Assembly (NCBI RefSeq): GCF_014489595.1
Contig: NZ_CP060790.1
Span: 4,340,001 to 4,404,000, forward strand
From: Paenacidovorax monticola
Lineage (GTDB): Bacteria; Pseudomonadota; Gammaproteobacteria; Burkholderiales; Burkholderiaceae_C
Direction: 5' to 3'
Length of the DNA stretch: 64,000 bases
The notes under the pieces were generated by a model. That model saw nothing but the letters and a program-made list of their open reading frames with translations, was not told the origin of the DNA and did no database searches. This document shows, piece by piece, positions 8,663-18,752 of the stretch. The translations under genes were made by a program, and so were the position numbers. Positions within the stretch are counted from its first letter, which is position 1; every line of letters starts with the position of its first letter.

Positions 8663-9328
8663 TCAGGAAAGCGCCATCGAGATGTCGTTCACCGGCAGCT
8701 TGCGTTCGAAGGTCAGGCTGCTCTCCACGTGCAGCAGGTGCTCGGTCATGAGCCGCACGGCCAGCGCCTCGTCGCGCGCGGCCAGGGCCTTGACGATCTC
8801 GCCGTGCTCCTCGTGCGAATGCTCGGCGGCCGAGGCGCTCTGGTACATCAGCGTGGCGAGGGCGCAGCGCGAGATCAGCTCGCCCAGCAGCTGGGCGAGC
8901 ACCTGGTTGCCCATGAGCTCCGCCATGCGCACGTGGAAGTCGCCCAGCAGCTCGGTGCGGCCGGGCACGTCGGCCTGGTCCACGGCCGCCTTCTCGCGCG
9001 CCACGTGGTCGCGCAGCGCGCGCAGCTTGGCGGGCGTGACCTCGCTGATGAAGGCGCGAACCATCTCGGCCTCCAGCATGCGGCGCACGGCGAAAACCTG
9101 CTTGGCCTCGCTCACCGACGGAGCGGCCACGAAGGCGCCGCGCGCGGGCTCGAGCCTGATCAGGCGGTTCTGCGATAGCTGGAAAAGCGCCTGGCGCACC
9201 AGGGTGCGCGAGACGCCGAAGTGGTCGGCCAATTTCTGCTCGGCCAGCTTGGTGCCTGGCCGCAGACGGTGCTCCACGATGGCCTTGGTGAGGCTATCGA
9301 CGATGAAACTGGTGGTGGAAGTTTCCAT
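8663..9328 (-). CDS. GntR/FCD-family regulator of the allantoin operon
   Basis: This 221-residue regulator starts at METSTTSFIVDSLTKAI, with the winged helix at about residues 8-70 (LAEQKLADHFGVSRTLVRQAL) followed by an FCD domain. A start 21 bases further upstream is possible, but the ATG at 9328 is closer to normal family length. It is the first gene of the leftward allantoin operon, with a GTGTATACAC palindrome 28 bases upstream, so autoregulation is likely. It is a clear paralogue of the GntR protein at 2394-3074. Which of the two binds which sites cannot be told from sequence. Confidence 0.9.
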   Translation of the reverse strand: METSTTSFIVDSLTKAIVEHRLRPGTKLAEQKLADHFGVSRTLVRQALFQLSQNRLIRLEPARGAFVAAPSVSEAKQVFAVRRMLEAEMVRAFISEVTPAKLRALRDHVAREKAAVDQADVPGRTELLGDFHVRMAELMGNQVLAQLLGELISRCALATLMYQSASAAEHSHEEHGEIVKALAARDEALAVRLMTEHLLHVESSLTFERKLPVNDISMALS

Positions 9329-9355
9329 GGGCCATGATAGCCCCGGCACCAGAAT

Positions 9356-9367
9356 GTGTATACACTT
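9356..9367. promoter_or_regulatory. Putative GntR operator and promoter region of the allantoin operon
   Basis: GTGTATACACTT contains the perfect 10-base palindrome GTGTATACAC (9356-9365) and equals 12 of 14 bases of the palindrome before uraH. It is 28 bases upstream of the GntR start codon, a position suited to repression and autoregulation. Confidence 0.65.
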
Positions 9368-9453
9368 TTGGTCGACTAAATACTAGGAACTTCCCCTGAT
9401 CCCCGGTGCGCTGGCGTTCCGGGGCATGGCCGTGCACGCGGCGCCCTGGCGTC

Positions 9454-10368
9454 TCAGTGGCCCGGCGTGGTGCCTTCGAAGTGCGCCGCGAGAAAGTCGA
9501 CGAAGGCGCGCACCCGGGTCGCCGCCTGGTGGCGCTGCGGGTAGACGGCGTGTATGTCGGCCGGCGGCGTCTGGTAGTTCTCCAGCACCTGCTGCAGCCG
9601 GCCGCTGCGCAGGTAGCGCGCGATGTCCCATTCCGCGCGCATCACGATGCCCTGGCCCGCCAGGGCCCAGTTGACGGCGATCTCGCCGTCGTTGGTGCTG
9701 AGCTGGCCGCGGACCTTTACCGCTTCCGTCTTGCGGCCCGAGGACAGCCGCCAGATGCCATAGGCCTCGTCGCCCTGGCGGATGCCGATGCAGTCGTGCC
9801 GCGTGAGGTCGTTAGGCACCTTGGGCGTGCCCCTGCGCGCCAGGTAGGCCGGCGAGGCGCACAGCAGCCGCCGGTTGGGCGCGATGCGCCGGGCGATCAC
9901 GCGCGCGTCGGGCGGCTCGCCGAAGCGGATGCAGACGTCAAACGCATCGCTGGCCAGTGGGGGCGGGTCCACCGAGAGCTGCAGCTGCACCTGCACCTGC
10001 GGATGCCGCCGTGCGAAGGCCGAGATCAGCGGCGCGATGTGGCTGCGCCCGAAGCCCAGCGTGGCATTCACGCGCAGCAGGCCCTGCGGCGTGGACTGCG
10101 TGCGCGACACGAGCTGCTCCATGTCGTCGATCTCGGCCAGGATGCGGCGCGCGTGCAGCAGGTAGGTCTCGCCCTCGGGCGTGAGCCCGATGCGCCGTGT
10201 GGTGCGGTGGAGCAACTGCACGCCCAGGCGTGTCTCCATCTGCGCCAGCCGCTTGCTCACGGCGGGCGTGCTGACGGCGAGCTCGCGCGCGGCGGCCGAG
10301 AAGCTGCCGCAGCGCGCGAGCAGGCTGAAGAAGGCCATCTCGGAGGGGGCTGTGGAAGGAGTGCTCAT
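9454..10368 (-). CDS. LysR-family regulator divergent from the tartrate/D-malate dehydrogenase gene
   Basis: This 304-residue LysR-type regulator has an N-terminal helix-turn-helix (GSFSAAARELAVSTPAVSKRLAQMETRLGVQL, residues about 17-48) and a periplasmic-binding-protein-like effector domain. It resembles the DmlR/TtuA group that controls D-malate or tartrate dehydrogenases. It is divergent from the dehydrogenase gene with 127 bases between starts. The perfect repeat CATTGTTAA...TTAACAATG (10366-10390) overlaps its own start codon, which fits negative autoregulation. The effector, probably tartrate or malate, is inferred from the neighbour. Confidence 0.87.
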   Translation of the reverse strand: MSTPSTAPSEMAFFSLLARCGSFSAAARELAVSTPAVSKRLAQMETRLGVQLLHRTTRRIGLTPEGETYLLHARRILAEIDDMEQLVSRTQSTPQGLLRVNATLGFGRSHIAPLISAFARRHPQVQVQLQLSVDPPPLASDAFDVCIRFGEPPDARVIARRIAPNRRLLCASPAYLARRGTPKVPNDLTRHDCIGIRQGDEAYGIWRLSSGRKTEAVKVRGQLSTNDGEIAVNWALAGQGIVMRAEWDIARYLRSGRLQQVLENYQTPPADIHAVYPQRHQAATRVRAFVDFLAAHFEGTTPGH

Positions 10369-10390
10369 TGTTAAATCAAGGTTAACAATG
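10366..10390. promoter_or_regulatory. LysR operator: perfect 9-base inverted repeat over the regulator start codon
   Basis: CATTGTTAA (10366-10374) and TTAACAATG (10382-10390) are perfect inverted repeats separated by seven bases. The left arm contains the LysR start codon. The spacing matches the two-fold LysR box design (T-N11-A type). It should control both the regulator and the divergent dehydrogenase. Confidence 0.7.
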
Positions 10391-10495
10391 GAATAACTCT
10401 ATCTGCGTCTGTTGCGCGATTCAATCAGTAGATTCGCTTCCACATTCCGCGTGGTGGTCCACGCATCCCTCAGCGACAAGGAGCGAATCGTCATC

Positions 10496-11590
10496 ATGAG
10501 CAAGATCTACCGCATTGCCTGTATCCCCGGCGACGGCATTGGCAAGGAAGTGGTGCCCGCGGGCCAGGCCGTGCTGCAGGCCCTGGCGGCCACGCAGCCG
10601 GGCCTGGGCTTCAAGTTCACGAGCTATGGCTGGGGCGGCGACTGGTACCGCGCCCACGGCGAGATGATGCCGGCCGACGGCCTGGACGCGCTGCGCGGCC
10701 AGGACGCCATCCTGTTCGGCTCGGCGGGCGATCCGCACATCCCGGACCACGTCACGCTATGGGGCCTGCGCCTCAAGATCTGCCAGGGGTTCGACCAGTA
10801 CGCCAACGTGCGGCCCACGCGCATCCTGCCCGGCATCGACGCCCCTCTCAAGCGCTGCGGCCCGCAGGACCTGGACTGGGTCATCGTGCGCGAGAACTCC
10901 GAGGGCGAATACGCCGGCGTGGGCGGCCGCGTGCACCAGGGCCACCCGCTCGAAGCCGCCACCGACGTGAGCATGATGACCCGCGCGGGCGTGGAGCGCA
11001 TCATGCGCTTCGCTTTCAAGCTGGCCCAGGCGCGGCCGCGCAAGCAGCTCACGGTGATCACCAAGTCCAACGCCCAGCGCCATGCGATGGTGATGTGGGA
11101 TGAGATCGCGCTGCAGGTCAGCCGCGAGTTCCCCGACGTGAAATGGGACAAGGAACTGGTGGACGCCGCCACCGCGCGCATGGTGAACCGCCCGGCCACG
11201 CTGGACACCATCGTCGCCACCAACCTGCATGCGGACATCCTGAGCGACCTGGCCGCCGCGCTCGCGGGCAGCCTGGGGATCGCCCCCACGGGCAACATCG
11301 ACCCCGAGCGCCGCTACCCCAGCATGTTCGAGCCTATCCATGGCTCGGCCTTCGACATCATGGGCCAGGGCCTGGCCAACCCCGTGGGCACGTTCTGGAG
11401 CTGCGTGATGCTGCTGGAGCATCTGGGCGAGCTTGGGGCTGCGGAGCGCCTCATGCATGCCATCGAGCAGGTGACGGCCGATCCCGCGCTGCACACGCGC
11501 GACCTCGGCGGGCGGGCCACCACGGCCCAGGTCACCCAGGCAGTGTGTGAGCGCCTGGGCGCCGCTGCGCGGCAGCCCGTCGCGGCCTGA
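10496..11590 (+). CDS. ttuC: Tartrate dehydrogenase/decarboxylase or D-malate dehydrogenase
   Basis: This 364-residue protein is a member of the isocitrate/isopropylmalate dehydrogenase superfamily. The pattern matches TtuC/DmlA enzymes, which oxidise tartrate or D-malate with NAD and a divalent metal. Seen motifs: IPGDGIGKEVV near the N terminus, NVRPTRILPG, VIVRENSEGEYAGVGGR, DILSDLAAALAGSLG (metal aspartates) and EPIHGSAFDIMGQGLANPVG (NAD-binding region). The ATG at 10496 is preceded by AAGGAG at a slightly long 12-base spacing. It is divergent from its LysR regulator and followed by a Bug receptor and a glycerate 2-kinase, the same pairing as in tartrate-utilisation (ttu) clusters. Substrate preference among tartrate, D-malate and isopropylmalate cannot be settled by eye. 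Confidence 0.85.
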   Translation: MSKIYRIACIPGDGIGKEVVPAGQAVLQALAATQPGLGFKFTSYGWGGDWYRAHGEMMPADGLDALRGQDAILFGSAGDPHIPDHVTLWGLRLKICQGFDQYANVRPTRILPGIDAPLKRCGPQDLDWVIVRENSEGEYAGVGGRVHQGHPLEAATDVSMMTRAGVERIMRFAFKLAQARPRKQLTVITKSNAQRHAMVMWDEIALQVSREFPDVKWDKELVDAATARMVNRPATLDTIVATNLHADILSDLAAALAGSLGIAPTGNIDPERRYPSMFEPIHGSAFDIMGQGLANPVGTFWSCVMLLEHLGELGAAERLMHAIEQVTADPALHTRDLGGRATTAQVTQAVCERLGAAARQPVAA

Positions 11591-11658
11591 CAGCCGCTGC
11601 CGGTGGCCATGCGGCCCCGGCCGGCGCACCGGACGAAAGAAGAATAGGAGACAAGACC

Positions 11659-12648
11659 ATGAACATCGCTCTGAATACCCGCCGGGCCATCCGTGTCCTG
11701 GTCTGCACCGCTGTGCTGGGCGGCTCCCTGGCGGGAGCGGCCTGGGCCCAGGCCTGGCCGTCCAAGCCCATCAGCCTGATCGTGCCGTTCCCGGCTGGCG
11801 GCACTACCGACGTACTGGCCCGCGCGGCGGGCCAGGAGCTCTCGAAGAGCCTGGGCCAGCCCGTGGTGGTGGAGAACAAGCCCGGCGCGGGCGCTACGCT
11901 GGGCGCCGACTACGTGGCCAAGGCCAAGCCCGACGGCCATACGCTGCTCATGGGCGCGGTGCACCACACCATCGCCACCAGCGTCTATCGCAAGCTGGGC
12001 TACGACTTCCAGAAGGACCTCGCTCCCGTGACGGTGGTGGCCCTGGTGCCCAACGTGCTTGTGGTGAACCCGCAGGTGCCCGCCAGGACCGTGCAGGAAC
12101 TGCTGGCCCAGGCCAAGGCGGCGCCGGGCAAGTTCACCTACGGCTCCAATGGCAACGGCACGGGCCAGCACCTGATCGGCGCGCAGTTCGAGGGCATGGG
12201 CGGCGTGCAGCTGCTGCACGTGCCGTACAAGGGCAGCGGCCCGCTCACCACCGACCTGCTCGGCGGGCAGATCACGATGTCGTTCGACACCATCACGCCG
12301 GTGCTTCCGCACATCAAGGCCGGCAAGCTGCGGGCCCTGGCAGTCACCACGGCCCGGCGCTCGGTGGCGCTGCCCGAGGTGCCGACGCTCGACGAATCGG
12401 GGCTCAAGGGCTTCGACATGGGCACCTGGTTCGGCGTGCTCGCGCCCGCGGCCACGCCCCGCGACATCGTCGCGCGGCTGAATGCCGAACTGGTCAAGAT
12501 CATCCATTCGAGCGAGTTCCGCAAGAAAATGGAAGACATCGGCGCCGACCCCGTGGGCAACACGCCCGCGCAGATGGCGGCCCAGATCAAGGACGACACC
12601 GAGCGTTTCGCGCGCCTCGTGAAGGAAGCCAAGGTCACGCTGGAGTGA
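11659..12648 (+). CDS. Bug/TctC-family tricarboxylate-type periplasmic receptor
   Basis: This 329-residue periplasmic binding protein has a signal peptide (residues 1-30, cleavage after AAWA) and the family's opening WPSKPISLIVPFPAGGTTDVLAR. Bug proteins are very abundant in Burkholderiales and bind small carboxylates, some working with TctAB permeases. Further motifs are VVENKPGAGATLGADYVAKAKPDGHTLL and HVPYKGSGP. No TctA or TctB gene is adjacent, so its partner transporter is elsewhere or absent. Position between the dehydrogenase and glycerate kinase suggests binding of tartrate, malate or glycerate; this is inference. RBS AGGAG at 11647-11651. Confidence 0.9.
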   Translation: MNIALNTRRAIRVLVCTAVLGGSLAGAAWAQAWPSKPISLIVPFPAGGTTDVLARAAGQELSKSLGQPVVVENKPGAGATLGADYVAKAKPDGHTLLMGAVHHTIATSVYRKLGYDFQKDLAPVTVVALVPNVLVVNPQVPARTVQELLAQAKAAPGKFTYGSNGNGTGQHLIGAQFEGMGGVQLLHVPYKGSGPLTTDLLGGQITMSFDTITPVLPHIKAGKLRALAVTTARRSVALPEVPTLDESGLKGFDMGTWFGVLAPAATPRDIVARLNAELVKIIHSSEFRKKMEDIGADPVGNTPAQMAAQIKDDTERFARLVKEAKVTLE

Positions 12649-12719
12649 AGCACTTTTGACCTGCGCGCGCGGTTACTGCGGGGTTACGGCGTCACAATGA
12701 CCGGCGGAGACAACCACCC

Positions 12720-14057
12720 ATGACCACCGCCGACCTTTCCGCCGCCCCCGATCCCGCGCGCCAGCCCCGCGAGTTTCTCGAATACCTGTACCGCGTGGCC
12801 GTGCGCCGCGCACTGCCGCTGCACAACACGGCGGCCTTCCTGCCGGCGCCGCCGGCCCAGGGCCGCACGCTGGTGCTGGGCGCGGGCAAGGCGGGCGGTG
12901 CCATGGCGCAGGCCGTGGAGGCGCTGTGGCCCGCCGACGCGCCGCTGTCGGGCCTCGTGGTCACGCGCTACCACCACACGCCGCCGCGCCCCGAAGGGCT
13001 GGCGCAGCGCATCGAGGTGGTGGAGGCTGCTCACCCCGTGCCCGATGCGGCGGGCCTGGCCGCCGCGCAGCGCATGCTGGAATTGACCCGGGGGCTGACC
13101 GAGAACGACCTCGTGCTGTGCCTGATCTCGGGCGGCGGCTCGGCCCTGCTCACGCTGCCGGCCGACGGGCTCACGCTGGAGGACAAGCAGCGCATCAACA
13201 AGGCGCTGCTGGAGAGCGGCGCTGCCATCGACGAAATGAACTGCGTGCGCAAGCACCTCTCGCGCATCAAGGGCGGGCGCCTTGCGGCGGCCTGCGCGCC
13301 GGCGCGCGTGGTCACGCTCACCATCAGCGATGTGCCGGGCGACGATCCCTCGGTGATCGCGAGCGGCCCGACGGTGCCCGACGCCACCACCTGCGCCGAT
13401 GCGCTGGCCATCCTGGAGCGCTACCGCATCGACGTGCCGCGTGCAGTGCGCGCCGCGCTCGAGGCTGGCACGCTCGAAACCCCCAAGCCGGGCGACGCGG
13501 TGTTCGCGGGCCATGCGGTGCACATGATCGCCACGCCCCGGCAGTCGCTGGAGGCGGCAGCGGAGGCCGCGCGCGCGGCGGGGATTGCTGCGCACGTGCT
13601 GTCCGACGAGATCGAGGGCGAATCGCGCGAAGTGGGCAAGGTGCATGCGGCACTCGCGCGGGCCGTGGCACGGCATGGCCAGCCGTTCGCGCGGCCCTGT
13701 GTGATCCTCTCGGGCGGCGAAACCACGGTCACCGTGCGCCTCCGTCCGCCGGGTTCGCCGCGCGGGCGCGGCGGCCGGGCGGGCGAGTTCTGCATGGGCC
13801 TGGCCCAGGCCCTGCAAGGGCAGGCAGGGGTGTGGGCGCTGGCGGCGGACACCGACGGCATCGACGGCGTGGAGGACAACGCCGGCGCGTGCGTGGCGCC
13901 AGACACGCTGGAGCGCGCGGCGGGCGCGGGGCTGCGCATCGCCAGCCACCTGGACCGCAACGATGCCTACGGTTTCTTCGACGCGCTGGGCGATCTGGTG
14001 GTGACCGGGCCCACGCACACCAACGTCAACGACTTCCGCGCCATCCTGGTGCTGTAG
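12720..14057 (+). CDS. ttuD: Glycerate 2-kinase (MOFRL family; formerly TtuD hydroxypyruvate reductase)
   Basis: This 445-residue protein matches the MOFRL/GckA family, first named TtuD 'hydroxypyruvate reductase' and now regarded as glycerate 2-kinase making 2-phosphoglycerate from D-glycerate and ATP. Signature stretches are LVLGAGKAGGAMAQAVE (residues about 51-67), LISGGGSALLTLPADGLT, INKALLESGAAIDEMNCVRKHLSRIKGGRLA, SDVPGDDPSVIASGPT and the MOFRL domain with GGETTVTVR and ALAADTDGIDGVEDNAGA. It closes the path glyoxylate to tartronate semialdehyde to glycerate encoded by gcl and glxR just downstream, and can also take glycerate from tartrate. The stop is 15 bases from the convergent LysR stop. 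Confidence 0.9.
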   Translation: MTTADLSAAPDPARQPREFLEYLYRVAVRRALPLHNTAAFLPAPPAQGRTLVLGAGKAGGAMAQAVEALWPADAPLSGLVVTRYHHTPPRPEGLAQRIEVVEAAHPVPDAAGLAAAQRMLELTRGLTENDLVLCLISGGGSALLTLPADGLTLEDKQRINKALLESGAAIDEMNCVRKHLSRIKGGRLAAACAPARVVTLTISDVPGDDPSVIASGPTVPDATTCADALAILERYRIDVPRAVRAALEAGTLETPKPGDAVFAGHAVHMIATPRQSLEAAAEAARAAGIAAHVLSDEIEGESREVGKVHAALARAVARHGQPFARPCVILSGGETTVTVRLRPPGSPRGRGGRAGEFCMGLAQALQGQAGVWALAADTDGIDGVEDNAGACVAPDTLERAAGAGLRIASHLDRNDAYGFFDALGDLVVTGPTHTNVNDFRAILVL

Positions 14058-14072
14058 CCGGCGCGCCTTTCT

Positions 14073-14990
14073 TCATCCGCCGCGCGGCAACTGCTCCCAC
14101 CAGGTCGCGCCAAAGCGCCCCTGCAGGAACGCGATGAAGGTCTGTACTTTCTGCGGCACCAGCCGGGGCGAGGGGTACACGGCGTGGATTTCCTGCTCGG
14201 GCAGGCGGCAGGTCTTGAGCACTTCCACCACGCGGCCCGCGTTCAGCGAATCGACGGCCACATAGCGAGGCAGCGCCGCGATGCCCATGTGCGAGCGCGC
14301 GGCCGCGAGCAGGGCCGAGAGGTTGTTGGAGCGCAGCCGCCCCGTGACGGGCACCGAGACTGCCTCGCCGCTCGCATTGCGCAGCCGCCACAGGTCGTTG
14401 CCCTGCACGCTGCTGTAGATCAGCGTGGCGTGCTCCTTCAGGTCCGAGGGGCGGCGCGGCGTGCCGTGGCGGCGCAGGTAGGTGGGCGAGGCCACGAGCA
14501 CCCAGGGATTCACGCCCAGCGTGCGCGCGCCCAGCGCCGAGTCGGCCAGCTTGCCCAGGCGGATCGCCACATCGATGCCGTTGGCCACGAGGTCGGTGTA
14601 GCGGTCCTCGAAGCTCAGGTCCACCTGCACCTGCGGGTTCTGCGCCATGAACTCCAACGCCAGCGGCACCACCACGCGCCGCCCGAACGCGACCGAGCTG
14701 CCGATGCGCAGCTGCCCATGCACCTGCGTCTGGCGCACTTGCACCACGCTCTCGGCATCGGCGATCTCGGTCACGATGGCCTTGCACTTCTCGTAGTAGA
14801 GCGCACCGGGCTCGGTCAGGCTCACGCCGCGCGTGTTGCGGTTGAGCAGCCGTACCTTGAGCCGCGCCTCGATGGCCGCGACCTGCTTGGTCACCGTGGG
14901 CTGGGTGGTGGCGAACTCGTGCGCCACCTTGGTGAAGCTGCCGGTTTCCACCACGCGCACGAACATCTGCATGGCATCGAGGCGGTCCAT
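14073..14990 (-). CDS. LysR-family regulator divergent from glyoxylate carboligase
   Basis: This 305-residue LysR regulator has the DNA-binding helix region [32 protein letters not shown] at about residues 17-48 and the usual C-terminal effector domain. It is divergent from gcl with 121 bases between starts, and a TATTCC-N5-GGAATA repeat lies between them. It is therefore the likely activator of the gcl-hyi-glxR operon, perhaps responding to glyoxylate or a purine breakdown product. No paralogue relationship closer than family level to the other LysR proteins in the window is obvious. Confidence 0.88.
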   Translation of the reverse strand: MDRLDAMQMFVRVVETGSFTKVAHEFATTQPTVTKQVAAIEARLKVRLLNRNTRGVSLTEPGALYYEKCKAIVTEIADAESVVQVRQTQVHGQLRIGSSVAFGRRVVVPLALEFMAQNPQVQVDLSFEDRYTDLVANGIDVAIRLGKLADSALGARTLGVNPWVLVASPTYLRRHGTPRRPSDLKEHATLIYSSVQGNDLWRLRNASGEAVSVPVTGRLRSNNLSALLAAARSHMGIAALPRYVAVDSLNAGRVVEVLKTCRLPEQEIHAVYPSPRLVPQKVQTFIAFLQGRFGATWWEQLPRGG

Positions 14991-15017
14991 GGCCTGTCTC
15001 CTGTTGCTGTTTGAGCC

Positions 15018-15034
15018 TATTCCTGTGTGGAATA
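15018..15034. promoter_or_regulatory. LysR-type operator between the regulator and gcl
   Basis: TATTCC (15018-15023) and GGAATA (15029-15034) form a perfect 6-base inverted repeat with a 5-base spacer. The sequence has a T-N11-A LysR box core, located 27 bases from the LysR start and 78 bases before gcl. Confidence 0.6.
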
Positions 15035-15111
15035 AATTTTATGGTCCACCGCCACCTTCCGCCAAATGGGGGGCTTGCCTAAAGTTTGACCATCCACAAG
15101 GAGATCAAGCA

Positions 15112-16902
<1,791 letters not shown>

Positions 16903-16940
16903 CCCCCTGGCCTTTCCCTGATTGATACCGGAGACTTTTC

Positions 16941-17720
16941 ATGCCCCGTTTTGCTGCCAATCTCAGCATGCTGTTCACCGAGGTGCCCTTCCTCGACCGT
17001 TTCGAGCGCGCGGCGCGCGCCGGCTTCGAGGCCGTGGAGTTCCTCTTTCCCTATGCCTTCAGCGCCGAGGAGATCCAGGAGCGCATCGACAGGCACGGCC
17101 TCCAGATCGTGCTGCACAACCTGCCCGCGGGCGACTGGGAGGCCGGCGAGCGCGGCATCGCCTGCGACCCGGCCCGCGTGGACGAGTTCCGCTCCGGCGT
17201 GGTCAAGGCCGTGACCTATGCCCACGCCCTGGGCGTGCCGCAGCTCAACTGCCTGGCGGGCAAGGCCCCGGCGGGCGTGGATGCTGCCGTGCTGCGCCGC
17301 ACCTTGGTCGAGAACCTGCGCTTCGCGGCGGCGGCGCTCAAGACCGCCAACCTGCGCCTGCTGATCGAACCCATCAACCCGTTCGACATTCCGGGCTTTT
17401 ACCTGAACCGCACGGACCAGGCCCTGTCCATCCTCGACGAGGTGGGCGCCGACAACGCCTTCGTGCAGTACGACATCTACCACGCCCAGCGCACGGAAGG
17501 CGAGCTGGCCGCCACGCTGCAGAAGCACCTGGCCCGCATCGGCCATGTGCAGCTCGCAGACAACCCGGGCCGCAACGAACCGGGCACGGGCGAGATCAAT
17601 TACCCCTTCCTCTTTGCGCTGCTGGACCGCATCGGCTACCAGGGCTGGGTGGGGTGCGAGTACAAGCCGGCCGGCCCGACCGAGGCAGGCCTGGGTTGGC
17701 GCGAAGCGCTGACGGCATGA
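16941..17720 (+). CDS. hyi: Hydroxypyruvate isomerase
   Basis: This 259-residue TIM-barrel protein matches Hyi, which interconverts hydroxypyruvate and tartronate semialdehyde. Characteristic stretches are MPRFAANLSMLFTEVPFLDRF, VEFLFPYAF, QIVLHNLPAGDWEAGERGIA, LLIEPINPFDIPGFYL (metal-binding Glu), QYDIYHAQRTEG and HVQLADNPGRNEPGTGEINYPF, ending with GCEYKP. Length is that of the family (about 258). It begins 38 bases after gcl and is followed 47 bases later by glxR, so the three form one operon. The enzyme lets the cell also draw on hydroxypyruvate. Confidence 0.95.
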   Translation: MPRFAANLSMLFTEVPFLDRFERAARAGFEAVEFLFPYAFSAEEIQERIDRHGLQIVLHNLPAGDWEAGERGIACDPARVDEFRSGVVKAVTYAHALGVPQLNCLAGKAPAGVDAAVLRRTLVENLRFAAAALKTANLRLLIEPINPFDIPGFYLNRTDQALSILDEVGADNAFVQYDIYHAQRTEGELAATLQKHLARIGHVQLADNPGRNEPGTGEINYPFLFALLDRIGYQGWVGCEYKPAGPTEAGLGWREALTA

Positions 17721-17767
17721 GCATGATGACGACCACAAGGCAACTGCAACCCAAGGAGAACAAGACC

Positions 17768-18682
17768 ATGATGAACCATCCCCTCAAGCTCGGCTTCATC
17801 GGCCTGGGCATCATGGGCGCCCCCATGTGCGGCCACCTCATCGCGGCAGGCCACCAACTGTTCGTGAACACCGTGGGCAAGGTGCCGGCCGCCATTGCCG
17901 AAACCAGCGCTACCCAGTGCACCAACGCCGCCAACGTGGCCGAGCGCGCCGACATCATCTTCGTGATGGTGCCCGACACGCCCGACGTGGAAAAGGTGCT
18001 GTTCGGCGAGAACGGCGTGGCCCAGGGCCTCAAGGGCAGCAGCGGCAAGATCGTTGTGGACATGAGTTCCATCTCCCCCGTGGCCACCAAGGAGTTCGCC
18101 AAGCGCATCGAGGCGCTGGGCGTGCAGTACCTTGATGCGCCCGTGTCGGGCGGCGAGGTGGGGGCCAAGAACGCAACGCTGTCCATCATGGTGGGCGGCC
18201 CCGAGGCCGCGTTCGAACGCGTCAAGCCGCTGTTCGAGCGCATGGGCAAGAACATCACCCTGGTGGGCGGCAACGGCGACGGCCAGACCGCCAAGGTGGC
18301 CAACCAGATCATCGTGGCGCTCAACATCGAGGCCGTGGCCGAGGCGCTGCTGTTCGCGGCCCGCGCGGGTGCCGATCCGGCGCGCGTGCGTCAGGCGCTG
18401 CTGGGCGGCTTTGCCTCGTCCAAGATCCTTGAGGTGCATGCCGAGCGCATGATCAAGCGCACGTTCGATCCGGGCTTCCGCATCGGGCTGCACCAGAAGG
18501 ACCTGAACCTCGCGCTGTCCAGCGCCCGGGCACTGGGCGTGTCGCTGCCCAACACGGCCACGGCGCAGGAGCTGTTCAACGCCTGCGTGGCGCACGGCGG
18601 CCAGGGCTGGGATCACTCGGCCATGGTGCGGGCGCTGGAGAAGATGGCCAACTTCGAGATCGGCCAAGCCGTGCCGGCCTGA
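17768..18682 (+). CDS. glxR: Tartronate semialdehyde reductase (2-hydroxy-3-oxopropionate reductase)
   Basis: This 304-residue beta-hydroxyacid dehydrogenase reduces tartronate semialdehyde to D-glycerate with NAD(P)H. It has the Rossmann motif LGFIGLGIMGAPMCGHL at residues about 6-22, the substrate motif DAPVSGGEVGAKNATLSIMVGG near residue 122, and GDGQTAKVANQIIVALNIEA with the catalytic Lys near residue 175. Two adjacent ATG codons at 17768 and 17771 follow AAGGAG (17753-17758); the first is chosen. Last gene of the gcl operon, followed by a strong terminator. Its product feeds the glycerate 2-kinase at 12720-14057. Confidence 0.94.
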   Translation: MMNHPLKLGFIGLGIMGAPMCGHLIAAGHQLFVNTVGKVPAAIAETSATQCTNAANVAERADIIFVMVPDTPDVEKVLFGENGVAQGLKGSSGKIVVDMSSISPVATKEFAKRIEALGVQYLDAPVSGGEVGAKNATLSIMVGGPEAAFERVKPLFERMGKNITLVGGNGDGQTAKVANQIIVALNIEAVAEALLFAARAGADPARVRQALLGGFASSKILEVHAERMIKRTFDPGFRIGLHQKDLNLALSSARALGVSLPNTATAQELFNACVAHGGQGWDHSAMVRALEKMANFEIGQAVPA

Positions 18683-18708
18683 GGTTTCCGCTGCGCCAAG
18701 GCAAAAAA

Positions 18709-18737
18709 GGCCGCGCCCGGAAGGGCGCGGCCTTTTT
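18709..18737. terminator. Strong bidirectional intrinsic terminator between glxR and ggt
   Basis: GGCCGCGCCC (18709-18718) and GGGCGCGGCC (18723-18732) form a perfect 10-base stem with a four-base GGAA loop. The hairpin is followed by T5 on the plus strand and preceded by A6, so it can end both glxR (rightward) and ggt (leftward). Confidence 0.92.
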
Positions 18738-18752
18738 CGTGGGCCGGGCGGA

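Noticed and set aside
5897-9178. A 1093-codon open frame on the plus strand opposite puuE and uraD-allC, and similar long frames at 574-2334, 4452-6206, 9406-10374, 30205-32907 and 40610-42325.
   Set aside because: They are His/Ala/Gly/Arg-rich translations antisense to genes with clear family motifs, a normal effect of very high GC third codon positions. None shows a domain or a proper start.
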